The notes under the pieces are model-generated. The model made no database searches and was not told the origin of the DNA. It saw nothing but the letters and a program-made list of their open reading frames with translations. This document shows positions 1 to 8,453 of a stretch of DNA of 9,808 nt, piece after piece; within the stretch, counting starts at the first letter, position 1, and the number at the start of each line of letters is the position of its first letter. Where the stretch lies: contig DDEP01000147.1 of assembly GCA_002336465.1 (NCBI GenBank), positions 1 to 9,808 of the forward strand. The letters are read 5' to 3'. A program made the position numbers and the translations under genes. The DNA comes from Pedobacter sp. UBA1951. GTDB lineage: Bacteria > Bacteroidota > Bacteroidia > Sphingobacteriales > Sphingobacteriaceae.

Positions 1-3000
1 AGGGAGATGTTCTCCAATTTATATACTTGGGGATGCAAACCAAAGAACAGACTGTTGGTAATTCTTCCGTAATAAATGTTACTTTAGCAGATAACAACAC
101 CGATTTAAACGAGGTAGTTGTTGTGGGTTATGGTACCCAGAAGAAAGCAAATCTAACAGGTGCAATCTCTACAATAGATGTTAAAAAGACACTTGATGCA
201 CGTCCTATAGCCGATGTTGGCCGAGCTCTTCAGGGAGCTGCCGCAGGTTTAAGCGTACAAGTACCAAGTGGCGAGGTTGGTTCTGATCCTATAATTAAAA
301 TTAGAGGTCAACTTGCCTCTTTTCAAGGATCAAATTCACCACTTATATTAGTAGATAACGTAGAAATACCAAGCGTACAACTAGTTAACCCTAATGATAT
401 TGCCTCTATTACAATTTTGAAAGATGCTGCAGCATCATCAATATATGGAGCTAAAGCTGCTTTCGGTGTAGTATTAATTACTACTAAACAAGGCTCATCA
501 ACTGGCAAGACCCAAATTGACTACACCAATAACTTTTCTTACCAAAACCCTTGGAAAGAAATTAAAATGGCCGATGTAGATGGTTTAAGATATGTTGTAG
601 ATGCAGCAGAAAGAGTTGGCGTATTCTCTCCTAGAGGTGCATTCTATGCTGTAGATAGAAATAGTTATAATAAAGCGGTTGAATGGAAAGAAAAATACGG
701 AGGTATCATTGGTGCAGACGACCCTACTGTTTTTGGCCGTGACTGGTACGTGCAAGGCTCAACTAAGATGGGTGTTAGAACTTATAATCCATGGGATGTA
801 ATGTTCAAAGAATGGGCTCCTACACAACAACATAATCTATCTATTGGCGGAACAGCTGGAAAAACCAATTATAATGTAGGTTTGGCTCTACTTGATCAAA
901 GTGGAATGATTAAGCCTGCTAAAAAAGATGACTTTAGCCGTTATAATGTTTCAACAAGAGTTTCTAGCGAAATTAATAAGCATTTAGATATCAGAGCAGG
1001 AGCGTTATTTTCTAGAAGAAACAAACAATATCCGTATGCAACAAGCTCAACAACAGCCGATGTTTGGTATTATCTATATAGATGGAGCTCTCTTTATCCT
1101 TTAGGTAATGACGAAAATGGAGATCCGATTCGTAGCCCGGCAAGTGAGTTTGCTGATGCCAATACAGCAAGTTTAATGCAGAACTATTTAAATCTTAATT
1201 TAGGTTCTACATTAAAGATAATGGATAATTGGAAAGTAGATTTCGATTATACCTTTTCTAATCAAGGCGAAGCTTGGAAGAGACCTGGTACAAGATTTAC
1301 AGCTAGAGATTCTTGGACTGCTCCCGTAGCCCGTTTAGATAAAGATGGAAACCGAGTATATGTAAATTCAGAAGGACAAGTGGTACCTGTAGGTACTGCA
1401 GGAGCAATAGCTGCTTATGACCTCCTTTACCAAACATATACTGGCGTGGGAAGTAATCCTGATCATATTGCTAGAAGTGTAACCGATTTCTATAGCCATA
1501 CTATTAATGCTTATACAACATATAACCTAAAATTGAAAGAAGATCATGATTTCAAATTCATTTTAGGTCTAAATAGAGTTGCAGCAACTACTGAATGGCA
1601 ATCTATGACTGTTACTACATTAACCAATTATAAAAATCCTCAATTTGCTTTTGCAACAGGAACTCCATCTGTTTCGGCCGATAAGACTTGGGAAGCACAA
1701 CTAGGTTATTTCGGAAGAATTAACTATGCATTTAAAAACCGTTATTTAATTGAAGGAAATATTCGTTATGATGGTTCATCGAAGTTTCCTACTGATTTAA
1801 AATGGAGATGGTTTCCTTCTTTCTCAGCTGGCTGGATCGCTAGTGAAGAAAGCTTTGCCCAATGGATGAAACCAGTGGTTAACATGTTAAAAGTTAGAGG
1901 TTCTTGGGGATCTATTGGAGACCAAACAGTTCCAAATAGTCTTTATATCCCAATCATGGATAGTGGCTTAATATCTTGGATCAACAGTGCCAATAATAAG
2001 GTAAGTTGGGTAGGAACTCCTCCTGCAGTACAGGCAGATATCCGTTGGCAAGACATTGTAACAAAAAATCTTGGTTTAGATGTGTCTATACTTAACAGCA
2101 AGTTGAATTTATCTGCTGAGATTTTCCAACGTAATACCAACAATATGATTGTGGCTCAAGAGGGTATCCCATTAACATTTGGTACCGGAGCCCCTCAGGG
2201 TAATTTTGGATCTCTTGAAACCAAAGGATGGGAATTGACCTTAGATTTTAATCATAGATTTAAAAATGGTTTAGGCATAAACTTTAGAGGAAATATTTCT
2301 GATGCAAAAACTACTTTGCTTTCTGGAGCATCGGGAACCCAAGTAACAGGAAACTACAATGGTAAAACAATAGGCGAAATATGGGGATACAAAACAGATA
2401 GGTTATATCAATATGATGATTTTGAATTAGATGGATCTGGTAAACCTACACTTATAACTCTAACATCAGCAGAAAGTGCATTGAATGGCAATAAAAAAGC
2501 CTATAAGTTGAAATCTGTAAACGGAGCAAAACCAGTTTATCAACCATTCTTACAGAACAGTTCTAACTTCTATTTTGGACCTGGTGATGTTAAGTTCGTA
2601 GATGTAAATGGTGATGGAGAACTTAGCAATGGTGATGGAACTTTGGCAAATCATGGTGACCTTGTGGTAATTGGAAATACAACTCCTCGTTACGAATATG
2701 GATTTAGATTAGGTGCTGATTTTAAAGGGGTAGATTTTAGTGCATTTTTCCAAGGAGTAGGCAGTAGAAAAATATGGGGAACAGGTATGTTAGCAACACC
2801 AGGATATAATGTTGGTGATGGCGCTATGCCTAAAGCTTTTGCTTCTGACTACTGGAGACCTGATAACACTGGAGCGTTTTATCCAGCTGCTTATGATAAC
2901 GGAACAAGTAGTACTATAAATAACATGCAAGTACAAGATCGTTATCTTTTAAACATGGCTTACTTAAGGCTTAAAAACCTAACGGTTGGTTATACCTTCA

Positions 3001-3218
3001 CACAACCATGGTTAAAAAAGGCTCAAATTAATTCACTAAGAGTTTATACTGCTCTTGAGAACATTATAACTTGGGACCATTTAGGAGACTTACCTCTAGA
3101 TCCGGAAACAATTACTGGATATTCAATGTGGAATGGTACAAATTATAACTCAGGCCGTACTGGTATGGGAACTCCAACTTTCAAGAGTGTGTCGTTTGGT
3201 GTTCAACTAAATTTTTAA
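1..3218 (+). CDS. SusC/RagA-family TonB-dependent outer-membrane transporter, 5'-truncated by window edge
   Basis: This is the outer-membrane barrel of a SusCD nutrient importer, which takes up oligomers through the outer membrane with TonB-ExbBD energy. The frame is open to the left edge; 1071 residues are visible from base 3. They begin with GDVLQFIYLGM, the usual end of the carboxypeptidase-regulatory-like domain of SusC proteins, so the signal peptide and most of that domain (roughly 100 residues) lie outside. A TonB-box-like stretch NEVVVVGYG follows (visible residues 35-43), then the plug (about 58-164, with IKIRGQ, PLILVDN and LKDAAASSIYGAKAAFGVVLITT), then the barrel ending in the aromatic residue of SFGVQLNF. 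A DVNGDGELSNGDG segment near bases 2597-2638 is the loop common in this family. The TTG at 27 is internal, not the start. The SusD partner follows after 11 bases, so the two are surely co-transcribed. The substrate cannot be read from sequence; no glycosidase, peptidase or regulator is in view. Confidence 0.96.
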   Translation, partial: GDVLQFIYLGMQTKEQTVGNSSVINVTLADNNTDLNEVVVVGYGTQKKANLTGAISTIDVKKTLDARPIADVGRALQGAAAGLSVQVPSGEVGSDPIIKIRGQLASFQGSNSPLILVDNVEIPSVQLVNPNDIASITILKDAAASSIYGAKAAFGVVLITTKQGSSTGKTQIDYTNNFSYQNPWKEIKMADVDGLRYVVDAAERVGVFSPRGAFYAVDRNSYNKAVEWKEKYGGIIGADDPTVFGRDWYVQGSTKMGVRTYNPWDVMFKEWAPTQQHNLSIGGTAGKTNYNVGLALLDQSGMIKPAKKDDFSRYNVSTRVSSEINKHLDIRAGALFSRRNKQYPYATSSTTADVWYYLYRWSSLYPLGNDENGDPIRSPASEFADANTASLMQNYLNLNLGSTLKIMDNWKVDFDYTFSNQGEAWKRPGTRFTARDSWTAPVARLDKDGNRVYVNSEGQVVPVGTAGAIAAYDLLYQTYTGVGSNPDHIARSVTDFYSHTINAYTTYNLKLKEDHDFKFILGLNRVAATTEWQSMTVTTLTNYKNPQFAFATGTPSVSADKTWEAQLGYFGRINYAFKNRYLIEGNIRYDGSSKFPTDLKWRWFPSFSAGWIASEESFAQWMKPVVNMLKVRGSWGSIGDQTVPNSLYIPIMDSGLISWINSANNKVSWVGTPPAVQADIRWQDIVTKNLGLDVSILNSKLNLSAEIFQRNTNNMIVAQEGIPLTFGTGAPQGNFGSLETKGWELTLDFNHRFKNGLGINFRGNISDAKTTLLSGASGTQVTGNYNGKTIGEIWGYKTDRLYQYDDFELDGSGKPTLITLTSAESALNGNKKAYKLKSVNGAKPVYQPFLQNSSNFYFGPGDVKFVDVNGDGELSNGDGTLANHGDLVVIGNTTPRYEYGFRLGADFKGVDFSAFFQGVGSRKIWGTGMLATPGYNVGDGAMPKAFASDYWRPDNTGAFYPAAYDNGTSSTINNMQVQDRYLLNMAYLRLKNLTVGYTFTQPWLKKAQINSLRVYTALENIITWDHLGDLPLDPETITGYSMWNGTNYNSGRTGMGTPTFKSVSFGVQLNF

Positions 3219-3229
3219 ATTAAAGCAAA

Positions 3230-5068
3230 ATGAAATATCTTAAATATACATTTGGAATATTAATAGCAGGAACCTCATTGGTATCTTGTAAAAAAGAGGT
3301 CTTAGACCGTCCTCCTATAACCAAAGTTGTTGATACAGAATTCTGGAGAGATGAGACCGATTTAAGAGCTTTTGCTTATGGCTTCTATTCTAATTATTTT
3401 ACAGGATTTAATACTGGCTATGGTGTAGATTATACGCCTGTTCGTGGTTATACTTTTTCAGATGACCTTACAAGCAAAAATGCACAAGGAAGTTTCGAGA
3501 GCAGTGTTCCTTCTTCTCGTGGTTCATCTTCTGAAGCTGCCGACTGGATGTCTAGCTATGCCGGCCCAACTTGGAACTTCTCATGGGTTAGAAAATCAAA
3601 TATCTTTCTCAATAGGATAGAAACAGTAACCAAACCAAATATTTCTGCTGAAGCGTTTAATCATTGGACTGCTGTTGCAAGATTTTTTAGAGGGTTTGAG
3701 TATTATAGATTAGTTAGTGTTTTTGGAGACGTTCCTTATTTTGATAAAGTAGTAGCAGATAATGATATGGCTACTTTATTTAAAGATCGTGATAGTAGAG
3801 GTGTTGTTATGGATAAAGTTTATGATGACTTTAAATATGTAATGACCAACATACGAGAAAACGATGGAACCAATGTTTTAAACAAATATATTGCTGCTGC
3901 GTTTATCTCAAGAATAATGCTTTTTGAGGGAACTTACGAACACTATCATGGAATAGATGCTGCTAGAGCGAAAAAATACTTAGAATTTGCTGTTGAAGCA
4001 GCTGAGTATGTGATGAATAGTGGCAAATGGAACTTCACAAAAGATTATAAGTCTATATTTTCTTCTGAGAGTTTAGTAGGCCATAGTGAGGTATTAATGT
4101 ACAGGGTATATGATGCTGCACAAAACGTAACTCATGCAATTGGTTCATATAGCAACGGAACAGAGACTGTTGGGGCTGATCCTAATCTGGTTTTAATGAA
4201 ATCATATATAGCTAATGATGGTCAGGCATGGCAAAATTCATCAGTAGCTAATGCCAATTCTTTTGCACTTGCTGATTTAGTTAAAACAAGGGATCCTCGA
4301 TTTGAAGCTTCTTTTTATGATAAAGCACTTACATCATCTGCTACTAGTTTGTATGGCTATAAATTTGCATCTAGAGATGCCTTGACTTACATTGGAAAAG
4401 CTTACCCTGCAATTTGGGGAGGTATGACCAATACAAGTGATGCTCCTATTATGAGATTAGCTGAAGTAGTTTTAAATTGGATTGAAGCAAAAGCAGTTTT
4501 AGCTCAATACCATGGAGGCTCTGCTGTTACACAAGCAGATCTTAATCGTTCAATCAATGCTTTAAGAGATAGACCTCTTGATGCTGCTGCTGCTGCAAAA
4601 GGCGTACAAAAAACAGCACCGCTTCAGTTAGCTAATTTACCAGTAGATCCAGTTCGCGATGCAGATGTTCCTGCTTTGATTTGGGAAATACGCAGAGAAA
4701 GAAGAATGGAATTTGTTTTTGAATACAGTCGTCTTTTAGATTTGAAGCGTTGGAAAAAACTTAATTATATGGACTTTAGTACAAATCCTGATTATTTCTT
4801 AGGACCATGGGTTAATGTTCCGGTTGAGTTACCTAGTTATCTAACCTCTACTATGGTTGGTAAAGCAAGAGTTAAAAAAGCAGATGGTACTATTGTTACC
4901 TATAATGGATCAAATGCTTCTGCTATGATAGGATATTTTATGGTTGAAGGAGCAACAAATCGTAATGCTTTTACAGATCGTTCTTATCTGGCTCCAGTTG
5001 GTCAATCTCAAATCATTCAATATAAAGAGAAAGGTTTCAAACTAACTCAGACAACTGGTTGGAATTAA
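3230..5068 (+). CDS. SusD/RagB-family nutrient-binding outer-membrane lipoprotein
   Basis: The surface-exposed lid and binding protein that pairs with the SusC barrel just upstream. The 612 residues match the family's usual 500-650. A signal peptide ends in the lipobox LVSC with the lipidated cysteine at residue 20, followed by KKE, which resembles the Bacteroidota lipoprotein export signal. Family blocks are present in order: RFFRGFEYYRLVSVFGDVPY (151-170), the TPR-like helix KYIAAAFISRIMLFEGTYEHY (about 219-239), MRLAEVVLNWIEAKAVL (408-424), and IRRERRMEFVFEYSRLLDLKRW (487-508). The ATG at 3230 puts the signal peptide exactly at the N terminus and sits behind an AT-rich leader with no Shine-Dalgarno, as is normal for the phylum. 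It is the last gene of the transcript; a hairpin terminator begins 20 bases after the stop. The ligand is unknown. Confidence 0.96.
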   Translation: MKYLKYTFGILIAGTSLVSCKKEVLDRPPITKVVDTEFWRDETDLRAFAYGFYSNYFTGFNTGYGVDYTPVRGYTFSDDLTSKNAQGSFESSVPSSRGSSSEAADWMSSYAGPTWNFSWVRKSNIFLNRIETVTKPNISAEAFNHWTAVARFFRGFEYYRLVSVFGDVPYFDKVVADNDMATLFKDRDSRGVVMDKVYDDFKYVMTNIRENDGTNVLNKYIAAAFISRIMLFEGTYEHYHGIDAARAKKYLEFAVEAAEYVMNSGKWNFTKDYKSIFSSESLVGHSEVLMYRVYDAAQNVTHAIGSYSNGTETVGADPNLVLMKSYIANDGQAWQNSSVANANSFALADLVKTRDPRFEASFYDKALTSSATSLYGYKFASRDALTYIGKAYPAIWGGMTNTSDAPIMRLAEVVLNWIEAKAVLAQYHGGSAVTQADLNRSINALRDRPLDAAAAAKGVQKTAPLQLANLPVDPVRDADVPALIWEIRRERRMEFVFEYSRLLDLKRWKKLNYMDFSTNPDYFLGPWVNVPVELPSYLTSTMVGKARVKKADGTIVTYNGSNASAMIGYFMVEGATNRNAFTDRSYLAPVGQSQIIQYKEKGFKLTQTTGWN

Positions 5069-5088
5069 TGTACAATCACTATTTAAAT

Positions 5089-5118
5089 AAAAAAGGGTTC
5101 ATAATTGAACCCTTTTTT
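5089..5118. terminator. Bidirectional intrinsic terminator between convergent genes
   Basis: AAAAAA-GGGTTC, a 6-base loop ATAATT, then GAACCC-TTTTTT. The stem is a perfect 6-bp GC-containing core (5095-5100 with 5107-5112), extended by A/T pairs to 12 bp. A T-run follows the core on both strands, so it can end the susCD transcript from the left and the TonB receptor transcript (stop at 5142) from the right. Confidence 0.92.
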
Positions 5119-5141
5119 ATTTAACACAAAATTCTCTCTAC

Positions 5142-7601
5142 TTAGAACTTCAAATTAACATTCAGCAAGAAGTTTGTACCTGCTTGTGGGAAATAGAAAT
5201 TTTCTGTAACCAAACCTCCAGCGTAATAACTGTAGGTATAGCCATTGCTTTCATATTTCTTGTTAAATACATTATTTACCAATACAGCTACATTGATGTT
5301 CTTAATCCCTTTTAGCTGCCAGTTATAAGCTAAACGTATGTTGTTGGTTAAATATCCATCTAACTTCCTTTTCTCGTTCTGTGTATTATCTAAGTATTGT
5401 TTACCTACGTATTTACTCTGCCAACTTAACGCAAAAGCATTTATTGGCGTAAATACCAGTTCTCCCCCTACTACGGTATTTGGAGAAAAAGAAATGCTTA
5501 CATTGGTATATTTATTTTCTATTTGTCCTCCGTTATCGTAATCATCTATAAACTCTACAAAATTCTTTATCTTATTTTTACTAAAGGCTGCATTGGCTAA
5601 CACAGAAAAATATTTAGAGAAAACATAACTAGCATCCATTTCTATACCTAGTCTGTAACTATTGTCAACATTTTGACGGAAGTATTCGCCCACATCATTT
5701 ACTTTTCCTGTAACTACCAATTGATCTTTATACCACATACCATACAAGTTAGCGCTTAGATTTAAAGCTTCCATCTTTAAACGATAACCTGCTTCCAAAT
5801 CGTTTAAACGTTCTGGCTTTGGTAACTTACTTACCTCTGCATTGATATAATCGTCTCTGCTAGGTTCCTTATTCGCTACACTAAAAGAAGCATAAACATT
5901 TGAATTGGAATTGATAAAGTAGCTCGCTCCTACCTTAGGATTAAAAAAGTTAAGCTGATCTTTCAGATTAATCTGATTAACGTTCTTATCTGTTCCCAAA
6001 ATGTTATAATTGATATAACGATATTGCAGATCAGCAAATAAATTTAGGGATGCTACAGGGTTATAATTTACTTTCAGATAAGTATTGAAGTCATCCTTAT
6101 TGGCTTTGTTTTCATAATAATGCCTATCGTTATCTCCGTTACTCGCAAATTTTGCCCAGATTACCTGTCCAAAATGTTTGCCTCTATACTCGTTATACCC
6201 TCCGGCCAATGTAAATTGGAGATTACTTTCAGGCGTATAATTAAACCCATAGGTAAGTCCATAGAAGTTATTATCTAACCAACGTCTTCTAACCAAATCT
6301 GTTTTAGATACAGTTGTGCCATTAATAACTACATTTTCTAAGCCATATTTTGAGAACTTCTGACTATTCTTATATTCCTCGTAATATCCTTTACCCGTGG
6401 TATAATGTAGTGCACCGTTAAACGAAAAGTGTTCAGAAAAAGACCTGGCATATAAAGCCTGATAGTGGTTCTGTTGATAGTTATCGGTTTGGTCTTTATA
6501 CAAAAATTGGTTATAAGTACGGTTATTGGCATCAAAAAGATTAAGAGAATCTTCTTTGGTAAAATACAATTGCCCTTTGTTGTTTAAGTAATGTGTTAGA
6601 AGCGCATCTTTGTCATTTCTTAACTTAGCTTCTGGCACACCATTCCATGCCTGATAAGTCTTTTCGCTGCCTCCAAAAACATTAACTCTTAACAAATCGT
6701 TTTTACCATGATAAGCTCCTGATAGAAAATAAGATTTAAGATTTGATGATGCTCTATCTATAAAACCATTTGATTTTATTCTTGACAGCCTACCATCAAA
6801 ACTCCATTTATTCTGAATTAAGCCGGTTCCTATTTTTACTGTATTTTTCCAAGTATTGTATGAGCCATAAGTGTTATTTAACTCTGCATAGGCCTCTGGT
6901 TCTCCAGCTGTAGTCTGTACATTTAAACTTCCTCCAAAAGCTCCAGCGCCATTAGTTGAGGTCCCTACGCCTCTTTGAATTTGGATATTATCTACAGAAG
7001 ATGCAAAATCAGGCATATTAACCCAAAATGTACCCTGACTTTCACTATCGTTATAAGGAATGCCATTAATGGTTACATTTACTCTGGTGGCGTCACTCCC
7101 TCTCAGGCGTATGCCCGTATAACCCACACCTGCGCCGGCATCAGAGGTTACCACAACTCCCGGTGTATTATTTAAGATAAAGGGTAGGTCTTGTCCAAAG
7201 TTATTCTTTGCAATTGTTTCTTTATTGATGTCTTTAAAAGTAGCTGCAGTCTTATTTCCTGCACGTGTTGTACTTACTACAACTTCTTCTCCTAAAAAAA
7301 CCAACGGTTTTAGTGTAAAATTAAATACATCATCTGTTTCTACTCTAATGTTTTTCTCCTGCGTTTCAAAACCAACAAAACTCACCTGTAAGGTATAGTT
7401 CCCAATTGAAAGGTTGCTCAAATTGTAATTACCCGCTTTATCGGCGATTACAACTTTACCGTTCTGCTTAATTCTAACTGTAGCCCCGGCTAAGCCATTT
7501 CCTTTTTCGCTTTCGGTAATTTTTCCCGAAATACCGAACTGTGCCAATACATAAAATGGGCACAGCACCGCAAACCATGCGGCCAACATCATTTTTTTCA
7601 A
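5142..7601 (-). CDS. TonB-dependent outer-membrane receptor under TPP riboswitch, predicted thiamine uptake
   Basis: A 22-strand-type TonB receptor of 819 residues, inferred to import thiamine or its phosphates because a TPP riboswitch heads its mRNA. TPP-controlled TonB receptors of this kind are known from comparative genomics of Bacteroidota. Order of parts: signal peptide ending VLA-Q at residues 20/21, carboxypeptidase-regulatory-like domain (about 24-98), TonB-box-like GEEVVVS (104-110), plug (about 120-232, with NNTPGVVV, IRLRGSDATRVNVTINGIPYN and GAGAFGGSLNVQT), and a barrel ending NVNLKF. The start is uncertain. The coordinates given use a TTG, which supplies the Lys-Lys n-region expected of a signal peptide (MKKMMLAAWF); in-frame ATG codons lie at 7592 and 7589 but would give an uncharged n-region. 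The frame is open upstream to a stop near 7668, with no other ATG. It shares a terminator with the convergent SusD gene. Family certain; substrate is inference from the riboswitch. Confidence 0.95.
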   Translation of the reverse strand: MKKMMLAAWFAVLCPFYVLAQFGISGKITESEKGNGLAGATVRIKQNGKVVIADKAGNYNLSNLSIGNYTLQVSFVGFETQEKNIRVETDDVFNFTLKPLVFLGEEVVVSTTRAGNKTAATFKDINKETIAKNNFGQDLPFILNNTPGVVVTSDAGAGVGYTGIRLRGSDATRVNVTINGIPYNDSESQGTFWVNMPDFASSVDNIQIQRGVGTSTNGAGAFGGSLNVQTTAGEPEAYAELNNTYGSYNTWKNTVKIGTGLIQNKWSFDGRLSRIKSNGFIDRASSNLKSYFLSGAYHGKNDLLRVNVFGGSEKTYQAWNGVPEAKLRNDKDALLTHYLNNKGQLYFTKEDSLNLFDANNRTYNQFLYKDQTDNYQQNHYQALYARSFSEHFSFNGALHYTTGKGYYEEYKNSQKFSKYGLENVVINGTTVSKTDLVRRRWLDNNFYGLTYGFNYTPESNLQFTLAGGYNEYRGKHFGQVIWAKFASNGDNDRHYYENKANKDDFNTYLKVNYNPVASLNLFADLQYRYINYNILGTDKNVNQINLKDQLNFFNPKVGASYFINSNSNVYASFSVANKEPSRDDYINAEVSKLPKPERLNDLEAGYRLKMEALNLSANLYGMWYKDQLVVTGKVNDVGEYFRQNVDNSYRLGIEMDASYVFSKYFSVLANAAFSKNKIKNFVEFIDDYDNGGQIENKYTNVSISFSPNTVVGGELVFTPINAFALSWQSKYVGKQYLDNTQNEKRKLDGYLTNNIRLAYNWQLKGIKNINVAVLVNNVFNKKYESNGYTYSYYAGGLVTENFYFPQAGTNFLLNVNLKF

Positions 7602-7619
7602 GTTTCTTGTTTCTTTTTT

Positions 7620-7667
7620 AGTTAAACCCTGTTGATAGTAGGGGTTACTACCAACCTTAGTTAAACT
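7620..7667 (-). promoter_or_regulatory. Riboswitch expression platform: long interrupted hairpin without a U-tract
   Basis: Between the aptamer and the receptor start the RNA can fold into a 9-bp stem (GUUGGUAGU with ACUAUCAAC, one G-U pair, positions 7655-7647 and 7639-7631) with loop AACCCCU. A second arm outside it is formed by a near-repeat: AGUUUAACU (7667-7659) pairs with GGUUUAACU (7628-7620) apart from one U-U mismatch. A purine-rich A-run follows instead of a U-run, so it is not a standard intrinsic terminator. It is presumably the region that reads out the aptamer state; the mechanism is not evident. Confidence 0.5.
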
Positions 7668-7679
7668 TCATAAGCCATT

Positions 7680-7815
7680 TCCCTACGCCAGCATTACCTG
7701 GATCAGGTGCATTTAAAGAATTTGATTTTGGGCATTATATGCCTTTATCTTTTCTTCTTTAAAATGGGTATGATCTCAGCCTTTATTTGTGTTTATGCAA
7801 AACAAGGCACCCCTT
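7680..7815 (-). promoter_or_regulatory. TPP riboswitch (THI-box)
   Basis: All conserved blocks of the thiamine-pyrophosphate aptamer are present on the - strand: GGGGUGCC (7813-7806), CUGAGAU (7779-7773) followed by ACCC, then ACCUGAUCCAGGU (7708-7696), AAUGCUGGCGUAGGGA (ending 7680). The variable arm between the ACCC and the ACCUGAU block is lengthened and carries a GGCAU-AUA-AUGCC hairpin (7743-7731) inside AAAGAA/UUCUUU pairing. This aptamer normally turns expression down when TPP is plentiful. It lies about 80 nt before the TonB receptor start, with a consensus promoter immediately upstream, so the receptor is its target. The pnuC and kinase genes lie on the same strand but upstream of it and are not directly covered. 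Confidence 0.97.
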
Positions 7816-7825
7816 TTTGATGCAA

Positions 7826-7853
7826 CAAAGATATGCTTTTTTTTGAAAAGCAA
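7826..7853 (-). promoter_or_regulatory. Bacteroidota-type promoter for the TPP-regulated receptor transcript
   Basis: TATCTTTG (7833-7826) is a perfect TAnnTTTG -7 element. TTG (7853-7851) lies 17 bases upstream as the -33 element, within the spacing reported for this phylum. Transcription would begin near 7817-7822, only a few bases before the first conserved block of the TPP aptamer. This is where a riboswitch promoter should be, and it gives the receptor its own transcript. Confidence 0.75.
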
Positions 7854-7916
7854 AATTTAATACGGTTTGTCGTCCTTAAACGTATCTTTATAAAGAACTA
7901 TTTATAGCGCTAATAT

Positions 7917-8453
7917 TTAGATCTTTGATAGGAGAAATTCATCGATTGCCTTAATTGCGTTAGCTACGCGTTCTTCTCCAATACCCGAAACAAGCTTATA
8001 ATTGGCATTAAGGGCATTGAGCTCGTCATGCCATACTTGCATAAAATGTCCTCTTTGATTAGGGAAATCACGTAAAGGATCATCCTCCCAAGGTAAATCT
8101 ATATCCAGAAGCACATAGAAATCATATTCTCGTTGCTTTAATGCTTCTAGAACAACTTTTGGTGTTTGCCCAAAAAAGGCATCACTCCATATCTTAACAG
8201 TTAAGAAAGTAGTATCACAGATCAGGAAATCTTCTTCCATGTTTTCAACCACAGAATCTTCAAGTGCCAGTTGACCGTAAAACATATTCACCTCATCTTG
8301 CAAAGTGCAAGGTTCTGTTAAATTGGCACAGTAATACCGTGCGTACTCTGGTACCCAAGATACATTATAGTATTTTGATAGTTGCTTAGCCATGGTAGAT
8401 TTACCTGTACTTTCAGGGCCAACAACTGCTATTTTTTTAATTTTTCTGTTCAC
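7917..8453 (-). CDS. NadR-like P-loop kinase / AAA-type ATP-binding protein
   Basis: 178 residues from a GTG start. It resembles the C-terminal ribosylnicotinamide kinase domain of NadR: Walker A GPESTGKST (12-20), the WVPEYARYY block (33-41), a Walker-B-like LICDT (77-81), and LLDIDLPWEDDPLRDFPNQR (115-134), which matches the NadR substrate/lid region. The nicotinamide-mononucleotide adenylyltransferase and helix-turn-helix parts of full NadR are absent. The GTG start overlaps the pnuC end by 17 bases and puts the Walker A 11 residues in, as is usual. A start at 8552 would add 33 residues that only mirror pnuC coding sequence. Tight overlap with a PnuC-type transporter suggests that it phosphorylates the imported compound and so traps it. 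Nicotinamide riboside is the family precedent; with the TPP-controlled receptor next door, thiamine is an alternative. Fold is sure; substrate is not. Confidence 0.9.
   Translation of the reverse strand: MNRKIKKIAVVGPESTGKSTMAKQLSKYYNVSWVPEYARYYCANLTEPCTLQDEVNMFYGQLALEDSVVENMEEDFLICDTTFLTVKIWSDAFFGQTPKVVLEALKQREYDFYVLLDIDLPWEDDPLRDFPNQRGHFMQVWHDELNALNANYKLVSGIGEERVANAIKAIDEFLLSKI

Noticed and set aside
27..29. TTG as the true start of the SusC gene
   Set aside because: The frame is open to the left edge and the residues before it (GDVLQFIY) match the end of the usual SusC N-terminal domain, so the gene starts outside the window.
7885..7896. Palindrome TCTTTATAAAGA as a terminator for the kinase gene
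   Set aside because: The stem is almost all A/T and no U-run follows, so it would be too weak to stop transcription.
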